DNA of 64,000 nt. Source: Ardenticatenales bacterium. GTDB taxonomy: Bacteria > Chloroflexota > Anaerolineae > Ardenticatenales > Ardenticatenaceae. The notes beneath the pieces were generated by a model that made no database searches, had not been told where the DNA came from, and saw only the letters and a program-made list of their open reading frames with translations. The position numbers were made by a program, and so were the translations under genes. Position 1 is the first letter of the stretch; each line of letters opens with the position of its first letter. Of this stretch, positions 55,304 to 63,466 are shown piece by piece. Where the stretch lies: contig JACKAZ010000009.1 of assembly GCA_020634795.1 (NCBI GenBank), forward strand, positions 62,001 through 126,000, written 5' to 3'.

Positions 55304-57055
55304 TTAATAGGGGGTGGGCGTGGCCGTGGGGGGCACCTTTTGCCGCATATCCAGTTCCCACCGTTCCAGAAGGGGAGCGATGGCATTTTGCTCGGCGCTG
55401 GAGAGCCAGGGCTGATAGGCCCAGGTGGTGGTGGTGTAGTAGAGGGGGATGAGGAAGACTTCATCGACGACGGCCAGCCGTTCGGCGTCGGCGTAAAGCT
55501 GTTGACGCAGCGCACTGTCATCGGCCTCGCGCGCCTCGTCCAGCAGCGGGTCCAGGTCGCCCGCGACGCGACGCATCGGATTGGCGCGTGCTTCGATGGT
55601 GTTGCGGCTATCGGCGGGGTAGAAGTCGCTGGCAAACTCGTCGGGGAGCGAGAGCACCGCCGCGAGCCACGCATTTTCGTCGGGCAGGGTGCCGCACCAG
55701 CGCAACAGCCAGAGATGGGGCATCTCGCTGGGCGGGACGGTGCCTTTCATCATGCGCAGAAAGTCCTCGCTGGGCAGGGAACGCAGCTCGGTCGTCACGC
55801 CCAGATTGGTCTGCCACATCTCGCTGATGGCCCGCGCGACCGCGCCATCCACCTGATTGTCGGGATAGGCAAGCGAGAGGGCGGGCAAGCCCGCACCCGA
55901 CGGGTAGCCCGCCGCCGCCAATAACGCCTGCGCTTGGCTGATGCTTTCCTGCACCGCCGACTCATTGTCGCGCAACGAGCCAAAGACAACGGGGGGGGCA
56001 AAGTGATGCGCCGTTTGGGCATCGCCCGCCAGCAGGGCAACGATTGCGTTGCGATCAATGGCCGAGGTCAGCGCTTGCCGCAGCCGACGTGAATCCATCG
56101 GCCCTTTGATCAGTGTGATCCCGTAGCCGACCACGCATTGATCGGCAATGGTCTCGACGTTGACGGGGAGCGTGTTGGCGCTGTCAAGGGTCGTTGCCAA
56201 CTGCGGGGAAAGACGCATGGCATCCAGCGCCCCGTCGCGGAAAGCGGTCAACGCCGCCCCTTCGCTCAGCCGCTGCCCTTCCACGCTGACCAGCGCGATG
56301 TTGGCCGCATCGTAGTGATAATCGTTCTTCACGAGCTGAAGCCGCGCTTCCGTCTTTCCATCCACCAAGCGGAACGGCCCGTTGGTCAGCAGGGCGTCTT
56401 GGTTCGTCCACCCATCCCCCAGGGGTTCGACCGACGATGATGGCACGGGGAAAGCGACCGGCATCGCCAAAATGGTGGGGAAATAGGCCGCTGGTGCGAT
56501 CAGCTCGAATTCGACGACGTATCGATCCACCGCCCGCACGCCGACGCTCTCCAGATCGGGGATGCCCTCGATTTCAGAGATGCGGCGACATTCGCTGATG
56601 ATGAAAAGTAGCCGCTGGGACGGTGCATGGGCATCGGGCCGACAGGCACGCCGAATGGCATAGGCCACATCGTCCGCCGTCACCTCGCCGCGCGTTTCGC
56701 CACGACCGTCAATCCAAGAGACCCCCGCACGGAGCCGGAAGGTGTAAGTGCGCCCATCGGCGCTCACGTCCCATACTTCGGCCAGGGCGGGCTGCGGTTC
56801 GGCGCTTGTCGGGTCAAGCGCGGTCAGACCATCAAAGAGTTGCGTGACGAGGTCCAGCGACGGCCGATCCGAGGCATAGAGGGGGTCGAGCGTCAGCGGC
56901 CCGTCGCCGAAGTTGTAGCTCAGTTCGGCGGGCAGGGCCACGGCGGTCGGTTCGGCTTGGCGAACGTTCAGGGGCAGAGCGGGCTGCTCACAGGCCGCGA
57001 GCAGCAGGGCAACGATGAGCAGCAGCGGGAGCGTACGTGCGTGATCTACCTTCAT
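55304..57055 (-). CDS. family 5 oligopeptide-binding lipoprotein (system 2)
   Basis: 583 residues. Lipobox LLLAAC, C22. SBP_bac_5 landmarks DGPLTLDPLYASDRPSLDLVTQLFDGLTALDP, VWDVSADGRTYTFRLRAGVSWIDG, RQALTSAIDRNAIVALLAGDAQTAHHF. C-terminus ends in TATPTPY. It is divergent from the three others, and the peptide-contacting region differs, so specificity may differ. First gene of system 2 in transcription order. No strong ribosome site before ATG 57055. Confidence 0.9.
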   Translation of the reverse strand: MKVDHARTLPLLLIVALLLAACEQPALPLNVRQAEPTAVALPAELSYNFGDGPLTLDPLYASDRPSLDLVTQLFDGLTALDPTSAEPQPALAEVWDVSADGRTYTFRLRAGVSWIDGRGETRGEVTADDVAYAIRRACRPDAHAPSQRLLFIISECRRISEIEGIPDLESVGVRAVDRYVVEFELIAPAAYFPTILAMPVAFPVPSSSVEPLGDGWTNQDALLTNGPFRLVDGKTEARLQLVKNDYHYDAANIALVSVEGQRLSEGAALTAFRDGALDAMRLSPQLATTLDSANTLPVNVETIADQCVVGYGITLIKGPMDSRRLRQALTSAIDRNAIVALLAGDAQTAHHFAPPVVFGSLRDNESAVQESISQAQALLAAAGYPSGAGLPALSLAYPDNQVDGAVARAISEMWQTNLGVTTELRSLPSEDFLRMMKGTVPPSEMPHLWLLRWCGTLPDENAWLAAVLSLPDEFASDFYPADSRNTIEARANPMRRVAGDLDPLLDEAREADDSALRQQLYADAERLAVVDEVFLIPLYYTTTTWAYQPWLSSAEQNAIAPLLERWELDMRQKVPPTATPTPY

Positions 57056-57100
57056 ACGCAGAGATGATAGCCAACTTGCGGCAGAAATGAACAGAGGCAG

Positions 57101-57128
57101 GGAGAGATAGAGATAGAGATAGAGAGGG
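57101..57128. repeat. GAGATA short tandem repeat
   Basis: AGAGATAGAGATAGAGATAG-type run, four units, in the gap upstream of the system 2 binding lipoprotein. Same hexamer as the CTATCT runs but on the other strand relative to the flanking genes. Confidence 0.8.
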
Positions 57129-57220
57129 CAGGGAGAAGCACCACGCCAAGTCCGTCGCGCATGACGGCGCTATCCTAATCGTAACAGAGCGTGTGAACGT
57201 CGCGATCTGCGACTGAACCG

Positions 57221-57814
57221 CTACCGACGCAGGCCGCCAGAGAGCGTGGCACGCCTCATATAGATTCGGGGCGCTTCGGTTTCCACGCGCAGGGTCTTGA
57301 CTGGCTGTGCGGGCCGCACCTGTACGCGCAAGGCGGCAGGATCAGGGACCGGTTGGAAAATGAGGGATGGCACCGATGGAATCGAAACGCCCCCTAACTG
57401 TCCGTCCAGCTCGACCAGACGCACGAAAGCCGCCGCCCGCTGTTCCACGGTCTGCGGGACGGCCAGCGCAAAGCTGCGTGGCTCCACGACCGAGAGCGGC
57501 ATCGGGGTGATGACGGGATGCCAGAGCGCTTCCATCTCGGGCTGGACCCACATGATCAACCCAAAGAGCGCCACCGTCAACGCCCCCCGCGCCAGCGGGG
57601 TTTGGAAGGCGATCCGTACCATGCGCTGTAGCCATGTCAGCGGAGTGGAGGGCAGCATTTCGACCGCCATGTGGTTACGCGGCGCCGACGAAGCACGTAT
57701 CTCGCGGCGAACCGCTTCCCAAACCCGTTGGTCGGGGGGCGGCCCCAGCTCTTCGTGCAGCGTCTCGGCGATCAGTTGATCGAAGTCGTCCATAAACCGA
57801 TTAGGAGGTCGCAT
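57221..57814 (-). CDS. probable membrane anti-sigma partner of the ECF sigma factor
   Basis: 197 residues from ATG at 57814, overlapping the sigma stop by 14 bp (ATG at 57793 is an alternative). Cytoplasmic N-terminus of about 80 residues (DDFDQLIAETLHEELGPPPDQRVWEAVRREI), one membrane helix (GALTVALFGLIMWV), then an extracytoplasmic domain of about 95 residues. Position and topology fit an anti-sigma factor; the HxxxCxxC zinc motif of ZAS-type anti-sigmas is absent. Membrane stress signal would be relayed by the outer domain. Function is inferred from context. Confidence 0.65.
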   Translation of the reverse strand: MRPPNRFMDDFDQLIAETLHEELGPPPDQRVWEAVRREIRASSAPRNHMAVEMLPSTPLTWLQRMVRIAFQTPLARGALTVALFGLIMWVQPEMEALWHPVITPMPLSVVEPRSFALAVPQTVEQRAAAFVRLVELDGQLGGVSIPSVPSLIFQPVPDPAALRVQVRPAQPVKTLRVETEAPRIYMRRATLSGGLRR

Positions 57815-58385
57815 AACCCACCACCTGGACCAACCGCTGGTCCGTTTCAATCAGGGCACGCAGCAACTTTCGTGCGTAGTAAAGGCGAGATTTGACGGTG
57901 CCGAGGGGCAGATCCAGCCGCTCGGCGATCTCATTGACCGATAAATCTTGGACATAGTAGAGAACAATCACCACACGGTATTTGTCATTCAACTGCTCGA
58001 CCGCATCCCAGACGGCCCGCTGCAATTCGCTCCGTTCTGCCATCCGTTCCGGTGAAATCAGCGGCGAGATCAACGCCTGCGCCATCACCTCGAAGCCCGA
58101 GAAGGTCAGCGGACGGCGCTTCATCACACGGCTGTAGGACAAGTTGATGCCGATGCGGTGGAGCCACGGAGCGATGGAGTCGACACTCTGATCGACCTGA
58201 TCGAGGGAACGATAGGCCCGCACGAACGTCTCCTGCAACAGATCTTCCGCCACAGGACGATCCCGCACGATCGCTTGAATCGTGCGAAAGACGCTGCCGG
58301 AATAGCGATGGTAGAGCGCTTCAAACGCTTCCATCTCTCCTGCCAGCGCCCGTATCACCAGCTCCACGTCGTGGCGTTCATCCAT
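57801..58385 (-). CDS. ECF-type RNA polymerase sigma factor
   Basis: 194 residues from ATG at 58385 (MDERHDVELVIRAL). Region 2: FEALYHRYSGSVFRTIQAIVRDRPVAEDLLQETFVRAYRSLDQV; region 4: LNDKYRVVIVLYYVQDLSVNEIAERLDLPLGTVKSRLYYARKLLR. No region 3 or 1.1, so it is an extracytoplasmic-function sigma. The longer frame to 58577 runs through a promoter-like element and is rejected. A TTGAACCA-N16-GTAT site 108 bp upstream suggests autoregulation. Co-transcribed with a membrane partner gene. Confidence 0.95.
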   Translation of the reverse strand: MDERHDVELVIRALAGEMEAFEALYHRYSGSVFRTIQAIVRDRPVAEDLLQETFVRAYRSLDQVDQSVDSIAPWLHRIGINLSYSRVMKRRPLTFSGFEVMAQALISPLISPERMAERSELQRAVWDAVEQLNDKYRVVIVLYYVQDLSVNEIAERLDLPLGTVKSRLYYARKLLRALIETDQRLVQVVGYATS

Positions 58386-58492
58386 AGAGAGTACTTCTTC
58401 GGTTAGTACGGCGTAGCGAGATTCGTCGGTTTGAACGGATGAATAGGAATCAGGCGTGCAATATTGCGGTCGATTACTTTCTTTGAATAGTA

Positions 58493-58520
58493 ATACTCTG
58501 TTCGGGCCGATTTGGTTCAA
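58493..58520 (-). promoter_or_regulatory. putative autoregulated ECF-sigma promoter
   Basis: TTGAACCA (58520-58513), 16 bp, GTAT (58496-58493) then TACT. Same -35, spacing and GTAT as the sites before dppB and oppA2. Position upstream of the ECF sigma gene is typical for autoregulation. Confidence 0.65.
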
Positions 58521-58597
58521 TTGGCGGAAAGGGTGGTCTGTATAAAAAGCCGTCATGCGCGACGGCGCACCACACAACGCCCCTCTTTCCTCTCTTG

Positions 58598-60067
58598 CTA
58601 GCTGGCCCGCCAGCGCAGGTCGGGGGAGCGGGCCGCTTGCGCCTCGTCGAGCCTTGTGACCGGCGCGTTGTGGGGCGCGCCCTTCACCAACGCCGCCTCT
58701 TCGACCGCCTCGTGGGCGATCTTCTGCATCACGGCGACGAAACGGTCGAGCGAGCGCTTCGATTCGGTCTCGGTCGGCTCAATCAACATGCACTCCTCGA
58801 CCGTCAGTGGAAAGTAGACCGTGGGGGCATGAATGCCGTAATCGAGCAGCCGTTTCGCGATGTCGAGCGTGCGAACGCCCGTCGCCTCTTTCTGATGTTT
58901 GGCCGTCAGGATCACCTCGTGCTTGCAAACACGGTCGTAGGGCAGGTAATAGCTGTCGCGGAGCTGCTCTTTGAGGTAGTTGGCGTTCAACACGGCGGTG
59001 CGGCTCATGTCGACCAGCCCTTCCGCGCCCAACACCCGCATGTAGACGAAGGCGCGGATCATGTTGTTGACGTTACCATAAAACGCCCGCACACGACCGA
59101 TGCTCTGTGGCCGATCAAAATCATGATAGAAGCTGCCATCCTCGCGCCGCGCCACGACTGGCACTGGCAGGAAGGGGGCGAGTTCGGCCGTGACCGCCGT
59201 TGCGCCCGCGCCGGGGCCACCGCCACCGTGCGGCACGGTGAAGGTTTTGTGCAGGTTGTAGTGCAGAATATCCATCCCCAGATCGCCGGGCCGCGCCACG
59301 CCCACCATCGCGTTCATATTGGCCCCGTCCATGTAGACCAAGCCGCCCGCCTCATGGATGATCTCGGCGATCTCGACGATATTTTCCTCGAAGACGCCGA
59401 GCGTCGAGGGGTTGGTGATCATCAGCCCCGCCACATCTTCGTTCATCAAGGTGCGCAAGGCGTCGAGGTCGGCGTTGCCGCTGGGATCGGTCGGGATCTC
59501 CTTCGTGTCATAGCCGACCATCGCCGCCGTCGCGGGGTTGGTGCCGTGGGCCGAATCGGGGACGAGGATCGTCTTGCGCGGACGGCCCTTCGACTCGTGG
59601 TAGGCGCGGATGATGAGTGCGCCGGTCAGCTCGCCGTGTGCGCCCGCGCTGGGCTGCAGCGTAACGCCCGGCAGCCCCGCGATCTCGGCCAGCCATTCCT
59701 GTAGCTCCCACATCAACTGCAAGATGCCCTGCACCGTCGCTTCATCCTGATAGGGATGCAGATCTTGGAAACCCGCTAGGTTGGCGATGGCATCGTTGAC
59801 CTTGGGATTATACTTCATGGTGCAAGAGCCGAGCGGGTAGAAACCGATGTCGATCGCGAAGTTCTTCTGGGAGAGGCGCGTAAAGTGGCGTACCATCTCC
59901 AATTCAGAGACTTCGGGCAAATCGAGCGTCGCTTGGCGGCGCAGCGCCGTGGGCAGCTCAGTTTCGGGCACATCCATGCGCGGAAACTCGACGCCGGAGC
60001 GGCCCGGCTCACTCCGGTCGAAGATCAGCCCCTCTTCGACCACAAATCCATAGGTTCCGGTATCCAT
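58598..60067 (-). CDS. gcvPB: glycine dehydrogenase (decarboxylating) subunit 2
   Basis: 489 residues from ATG at 60067 with AAGGAG upstream. PLP lysine is K274 in LHKTFTVPHGGGGPG; DSAHGTNPATAAMVGY and NPSTLGVFE are conserved. Together with GcvPA it decarboxylates glycine and transfers aminomethyl to lipoyl-GcvH. An aminotransferase gene separates it from gcvPA. The gap to that gene (207 bp) contains the 9-bp array 60135-60210. Confidence 0.96.
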   Translation of the reverse strand: MDTGTYGFVVEEGLIFDRSEPGRSGVEFPRMDVPETELPTALRRQATLDLPEVSELEMVRHFTRLSQKNFAIDIGFYPLGSCTMKYNPKVNDAIANLAGFQDLHPYQDEATVQGILQLMWELQEWLAEIAGLPGVTLQPSAGAHGELTGALIIRAYHESKGRPRKTILVPDSAHGTNPATAAMVGYDTKEIPTDPSGNADLDALRTLMNEDVAGLMITNPSTLGVFEENIVEIAEIIHEAGGLVYMDGANMNAMVGVARPGDLGMDILHYNLHKTFTVPHGGGGPGAGATAVTAELAPFLPVPVVARREDGSFYHDFDRPQSIGRVRAFYGNVNNMIRAFVYMRVLGAEGLVDMSRTAVLNANYLKEQLRDSYYLPYDRVCKHEVILTAKHQKEATGVRTLDIAKRLLDYGIHAPTVYFPLTVEECMLIEPTETESKRSLDRFVAVMQKIAHEAVEEAALVKGAPHNAPVTRLDEAQAARSPDLRWRAS

Positions 60068-60134
60068 CCTGTTCTCCTTAGCGCAGCGAAAAGCCATCCC
60101 TACGCGACGCGCCTTTTATGGCATCACTCATCGG

Positions 60135-60210
60135 GCGAGTTTTGTGAGTTTTGTGAGTTTTATGAGTTTTGTGAGTTTTGTGAGTTTTGTGAGTTTTGTG
60201 AGTTTTGTAG
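60135..60210 (-). repeat. 9-bp AACTCACAA tandem array, eight copies
   Basis: Plus-strand GTGAGTTTT units, eight copies, with one ATGAGTTTT, located 68 bp upstream of the gcvPB start and about 65 bp after the aminotransferase stop. Same orientation relative to flanking genes as the other arrays. Confidence 0.92.
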
Positions 60211-60274
60211 ATGGTGCATGGGCTACCTTGACATCCCCATGCGTTGCCATGCGACACCCACACACCCACACATT

Positions 60275-61441
60275 TCAACGCTTTGACGTTGCCAGTTGTC
60301 GTTGCGCGGCGGCCAGGCCATCCCCGGCGGAGATCGCGGCCCCTGCCGCGATCAACCCTTGCTCGACCGCGCCTATCGTTGCCAGCACATCGTTGGCGCG
60401 GAGCGCGCCCATGTGCCCCACGCGGAAATACCGCGTTTTAATGTCGGGATGAAGGCCGCCCGCTAAAATAACACCCGCCTCGGCCACCGCCTTCAACATC
60501 GTACTATCGACCCCGTCGGGATAGTAGAGGGCGCTCAACGTATTAGCCTCGTGGCCCGGCTCGGCGACCGAGCGCAGCCCCAGCGCGGCCCACGCCGCGC
60601 GAGCCGCCTCGGCCAGCCGCCTATGACGCGCCCAGACGGCTTCCATCCCTTCGTCCAGCAGATGGCGCAGGCTGACATCCAGCGCGTAGATCAGATTGAC
60701 GGGCGGTGTGCCGAAATAGGAAGGGCGTCCCGCTTCGTAGGCCTCCATCACCGGCAGCCACTCCGCCCAATCCAGATAGAGCGAGCGGGGCGGCTCACGG
60801 CGGCGGCGCCATGCGTCCAGCGCCCGCTCGCTGGCGACCAAGAGCGCCAAGCCGGGCGGCACGCCGATCGCCTTTTGGGAGGCGGTCAGATAGATGTCCG
60901 CGCCCCACGCCGCTTGCTCAAAACGTTCGCCCGCCGTGGCGCAGACGCCATCGAAAATGGTCAAGATGCCCCGCTCACGGGCCAGCCGCGCCAATGCTTC
61001 GGCATCGGTGCGGACCCCCGTGGATGTATCCACATGGGTGACGACCATCGCCTTGTACGCGCCCGCGTCCAACGCGGCCTCTACCTCGTCCAACGACGGG
61101 GCGCTGCCCACTGCGGCCCGGAGCTGCGTGACCTCGGCGCCGTAGCGGTCGAGCATGGTGGCGTAGCGGTCGCCAAAGTAGCCCGTATTGAGCAGCAACA
61201 CGCGGTCGCCCGCTTCGATCAGGTTGGCGGCGGCCATCTCCATCGCCAGTGTGCCACTGCCCGCCACCACGAAGGGTTGACCGTTTGGCGCACGAAAGAT
61301 CTCGCGCAGGTTACGGAGCACCCGCCCAAAGCAGTCGATGAAATCGGGGGCGACGTGGCTATCCGTCTTGCGCGCCATCGCCAAAAGCACATCCGGCTCG
61401 AATTCGATCGGGCCGGGAATCATCAGCAGGGAGCGACCCAT
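60275..61441 (-). CDS. class V aminotransferase, alanine-glyoxylate/serine-pyruvate type
   Basis: 388 residues from ATG at 61441, sharing one base with the gcvPA stop (TGATG). Starts MGRSLLMIPGPIEF, typical for this family; PLP lysine is K190 in YLTASQKAIGVPPGLA; GSGTLAMEMA binds the cofactor phosphate. Converts glyoxylate to glycine or serine to hydroxypyruvate. Its place inside the glycine cleavage operon suggests it supplies or drains glycine. The longer frame to 61585 overlaps gcvPA and is rejected. Confidence 0.92.
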   Translation of the reverse strand: MGRSLLMIPGPIEFEPDVLLAMARKTDSHVAPDFIDCFGRVLRNLREIFRAPNGQPFVVAGSGTLAMEMAAANLIEAGDRVLLLNTGYFGDRYATMLDRYGAEVTQLRAAVGSAPSLDEVEAALDAGAYKAMVVTHVDTSTGVRTDAEALARLARERGILTIFDGVCATAGERFEQAAWGADIYLTASQKAIGVPPGLALLVASERALDAWRRRREPPRSLYLDWAEWLPVMEAYEAGRPSYFGTPPVNLIYALDVSLRHLLDEGMEAVWARHRRLAEAARAAWAALGLRSVAEPGHEANTLSALYYPDGVDSTMLKAVAEAGVILAGGLHPDIKTRYFRVGHMGALRANDVLATIGAVEQGLIAAGAAISAGDGLAAAQRQLATSKR

Positions 61442-62793
61442 CAGGCGAACGCTCGCACGGCGTCGACGAGTCGATCGATCTCTTCGCGGCTGTTCATCTC
61501 GGTCGCCGTCAGCAGCCACGCATGATCGAGCGCCGGATCGACACGGCCCAGATCGTAGCCGCCAATGATGCCATGTTCCTCCCAAAGATAGCGGTTCAGC
61601 TCCGCCGCAGGGCGCGGGGTGCGGAGCGCCGCTTCGCGGAAGAAGGGCGCCTCGTGCAGCCGCTCGTAGCCCTCTAGCGCGCTCAGTTGGTCGATCAGGT
61701 AGTGGCTCCGCTGGTAGCAGAGGTTGGCGACTTGGAGCAAGCCTTGTTTGCCCACGGCGGTCATGTACATCGTCACCGCCGTCGCCACCAACGCCTCGTT
61801 GGTACAGATGTTGGAGGTCGCTTTGTCGCGGCGGATATGCTGTTCACGGGCTTGCAGCGTTAGCACATACCCGGTGCGCCCCTCGGTGTCGACGGTGCGG
61901 CCGCAGATGCGGCCCGGCATCTGGCGCAGCAGCTTCTGGCTCGTGGCGAAGAAGCCGACGTAGGGGCCGCCGTACCAGACGGGGATGCCCAGCGATTGCC
62001 CCTCGCCAGTGACGATGTCTGCGCCCAGTTCGCCCGGCGATTGGAGCATGGTGATGGCGATGGGGTCGGCGCTGACGCAGAGCAAGGCGCCTGCGGCGTG
62101 GGCCGCGTCGCCGATCGCTCGCAGATCTTCGATGTTGCCGTAGAAGTTGGGATATTGAACGATCACCGCCGCCGTCTTGTCGTCCAGCGCGGCTTCGACC
62201 GCTGCCAGTGGGGTCAGGCCACTGACCGCGTCCAGGTCCACATAGTGCTCGTCGATGTCGATGCCGTGGTTGTAGGTATCGAGAACCTTGCGATATTCGG
62301 GGTGCAGCCCGCGCGAAATGACCAGCTTGTTGCGCTTGCCGCGCGACTGTCGCACCGCCATCAGCGCGGCCTCGGCCACGGCGGTCGAGCCATCGTACAT
62401 CGAGGCATTCGCCACGTCCATGCCGGTCAGCTCCGCCATCAAGGTTTGAAATTCGTAGATGATCTGCAACGTGCCTTGCGCCACCTCGGCTTGGTAGGGC
62501 GTGTAGGCGGTGTAGAGTTCACCCCGGAAAAGCAGATGGGGCACAACGGCCGGGGTGTAATGATAGTAAGCGCCCGCGCCGAGAAAGGAGGGATGGGTCG
62601 AAAGGGTCGCGTTGCGAGTGGCCATCCGCTCGAAATGGCGACGGGCCGTGACTTCGCTCATCCCTTGCGGCAGATCGAGCGTCGGAAAACGGTACGCTTC
62701 CGGCACATCGTTGAAGAGATCATCGTTGCTCTCAACGCCAATGGCGGCGAGCATCGCGGCGCGATCCGCGTCGGTATGCGGTGTGTACTTCAC
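61441..62793 (-). CDS. gcvPA: glycine dehydrogenase (decarboxylating) subunit 1
   Basis: 450 residues from GTG at 62793, with GGAG upstream. MKYTPHTDADRAAMLAAIGV and FLGAGAYYHYTPAVVPHLLFRGELYTAYTPYQAEVAQGTLQ-type region are typical GcvPA. It forms the P-protein heterotetramer with GcvPB. No gcvT is seen in the window. Overlaps the aminotransferase by one base. Confidence 0.96.
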   Translation of the reverse strand: MKYTPHTDADRAAMLAAIGVESNDDLFNDVPEAYRFPTLDLPQGMSEVTARRHFERMATRNATLSTHPSFLGAGAYYHYTPAVVPHLLFRGELYTAYTPYQAEVAQGTLQIIYEFQTLMAELTGMDVANASMYDGSTAVAEAALMAVRQSRGKRNKLVISRGLHPEYRKVLDTYNHGIDIDEHYVDLDAVSGLTPLAAVEAALDDKTAAVIVQYPNFYGNIEDLRAIGDAAHAAGALLCVSADPIAITMLQSPGELGADIVTGEGQSLGIPVWYGGPYVGFFATSQKLLRQMPGRICGRTVDTEGRTGYVLTLQAREQHIRRDKATSNICTNEALVATAVTMYMTAVGKQGLLQVANLCYQRSHYLIDQLSALEGYERLHEAPFFREAALRTPRPAAELNRYLWEEHGIIGGYDLGRVDPALDHAWLLTATEMNSREEIDRLVDAVRAFA

Positions 62794-62875
62794 GGTACAG
62801 CTCCGGTTTATCTTTGGGTATGGTTGGTTATTGAGGTTGGGAGCGGTTAAGTAGCTCGGTTAAAGGTGGGGCGAG

Positions 62876-62900
62876 TGGTGCATGGTGCATGGTGCATGGG
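62876..62900 (+). repeat. GGTGCAT short tandem repeat
   Basis: GTGGTGCATGGTGCATGG run with three units, upstream of gcvPA; same family as 5833-5856. Confidence 0.8.
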
Positions 62901-63057
62901 TCGCAATTGGAATGGCAAGGGTAACGAGGTGCTATTCTCGATTCCCAAGGGCAGAACGGTGAGACAGTCCCCAACATCACCCCATTCCCATTTTCCATTC
63001 GCCACTCCCCAGCCTTTGCGATTGAGAGGCCGCCCCGCTACCTCTAGCCGCAGCGGC

Positions 63058-63441
63058 TTACGCTTCCAGCAACGCCTCGTAGGCGGCGGCGTCGAGCAGT
63101 TCGTCAAAGTCGGCCTCGTTGTCGGGTCGAACCTTCAACATCCAGCCCTCGCCGTAGGGGTCGCTGTTGACCTGCTCCGGCGCGTCGAAAAGTGCATCGT
63201 TCACCGCGACGATCTCACCGCTGATGGGCGCGTAGAGATCGCTGGCGGCTTTGACCGATTCGACCACGCCGAAGGCGTCGCCCGCGGTGATACTGTCGCC
63301 GACTTCGCCGACTTCGACATAGACGATGTCGCCCAGTGTTTCTTGCGCGTAGTCGGTGATGCCGATGACGACCAGGCCCTCGTCCCACATGGCCCATTCA
63401 TGTTCTTTGGTGTAGCGCAGATCGTCCTTAATGGTTGACAC
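63058..63441 (-). CDS. gcvH: glycine cleavage system H protein
   Basis: 127 residues from GTG at 63441, with AGGAGG 9 nt upstream. Lipoyl-lysine is K64 in GVVESVKAASDLYAP; RYTKEHEWAMW and ITDYAQETLGDIVYVEVGEVG are family landmarks. Carries the aminomethyl group between the P and T proteins. First gene of the gcvH-gcvPA-aminotransferase-gcvPB group, 264 bp before gcvPA. Confidence 0.97.
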   Translation of the reverse strand: MSTIKDDLRYTKEHEWAMWDEGLVVIGITDYAQETLGDIVYVEVGEVGDSITAGDAFGVVESVKAASDLYAPISGEIVAVNDALFDAPEQVNSDPYGEGWMLKVRPDNEADFDELLDAAAYEALLEA

Positions 63442-63466
63442 AGGAATGCTCCTCCTTGACGGGTTA

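Noticed and set aside
62794..63057. Glycine riboswitch before gcvPA
   Set aside because: No tandem glycine-aptamer signature was found in the gap; only GGTGCAT repeats and CATTCCCATTTTCC-type motifs.
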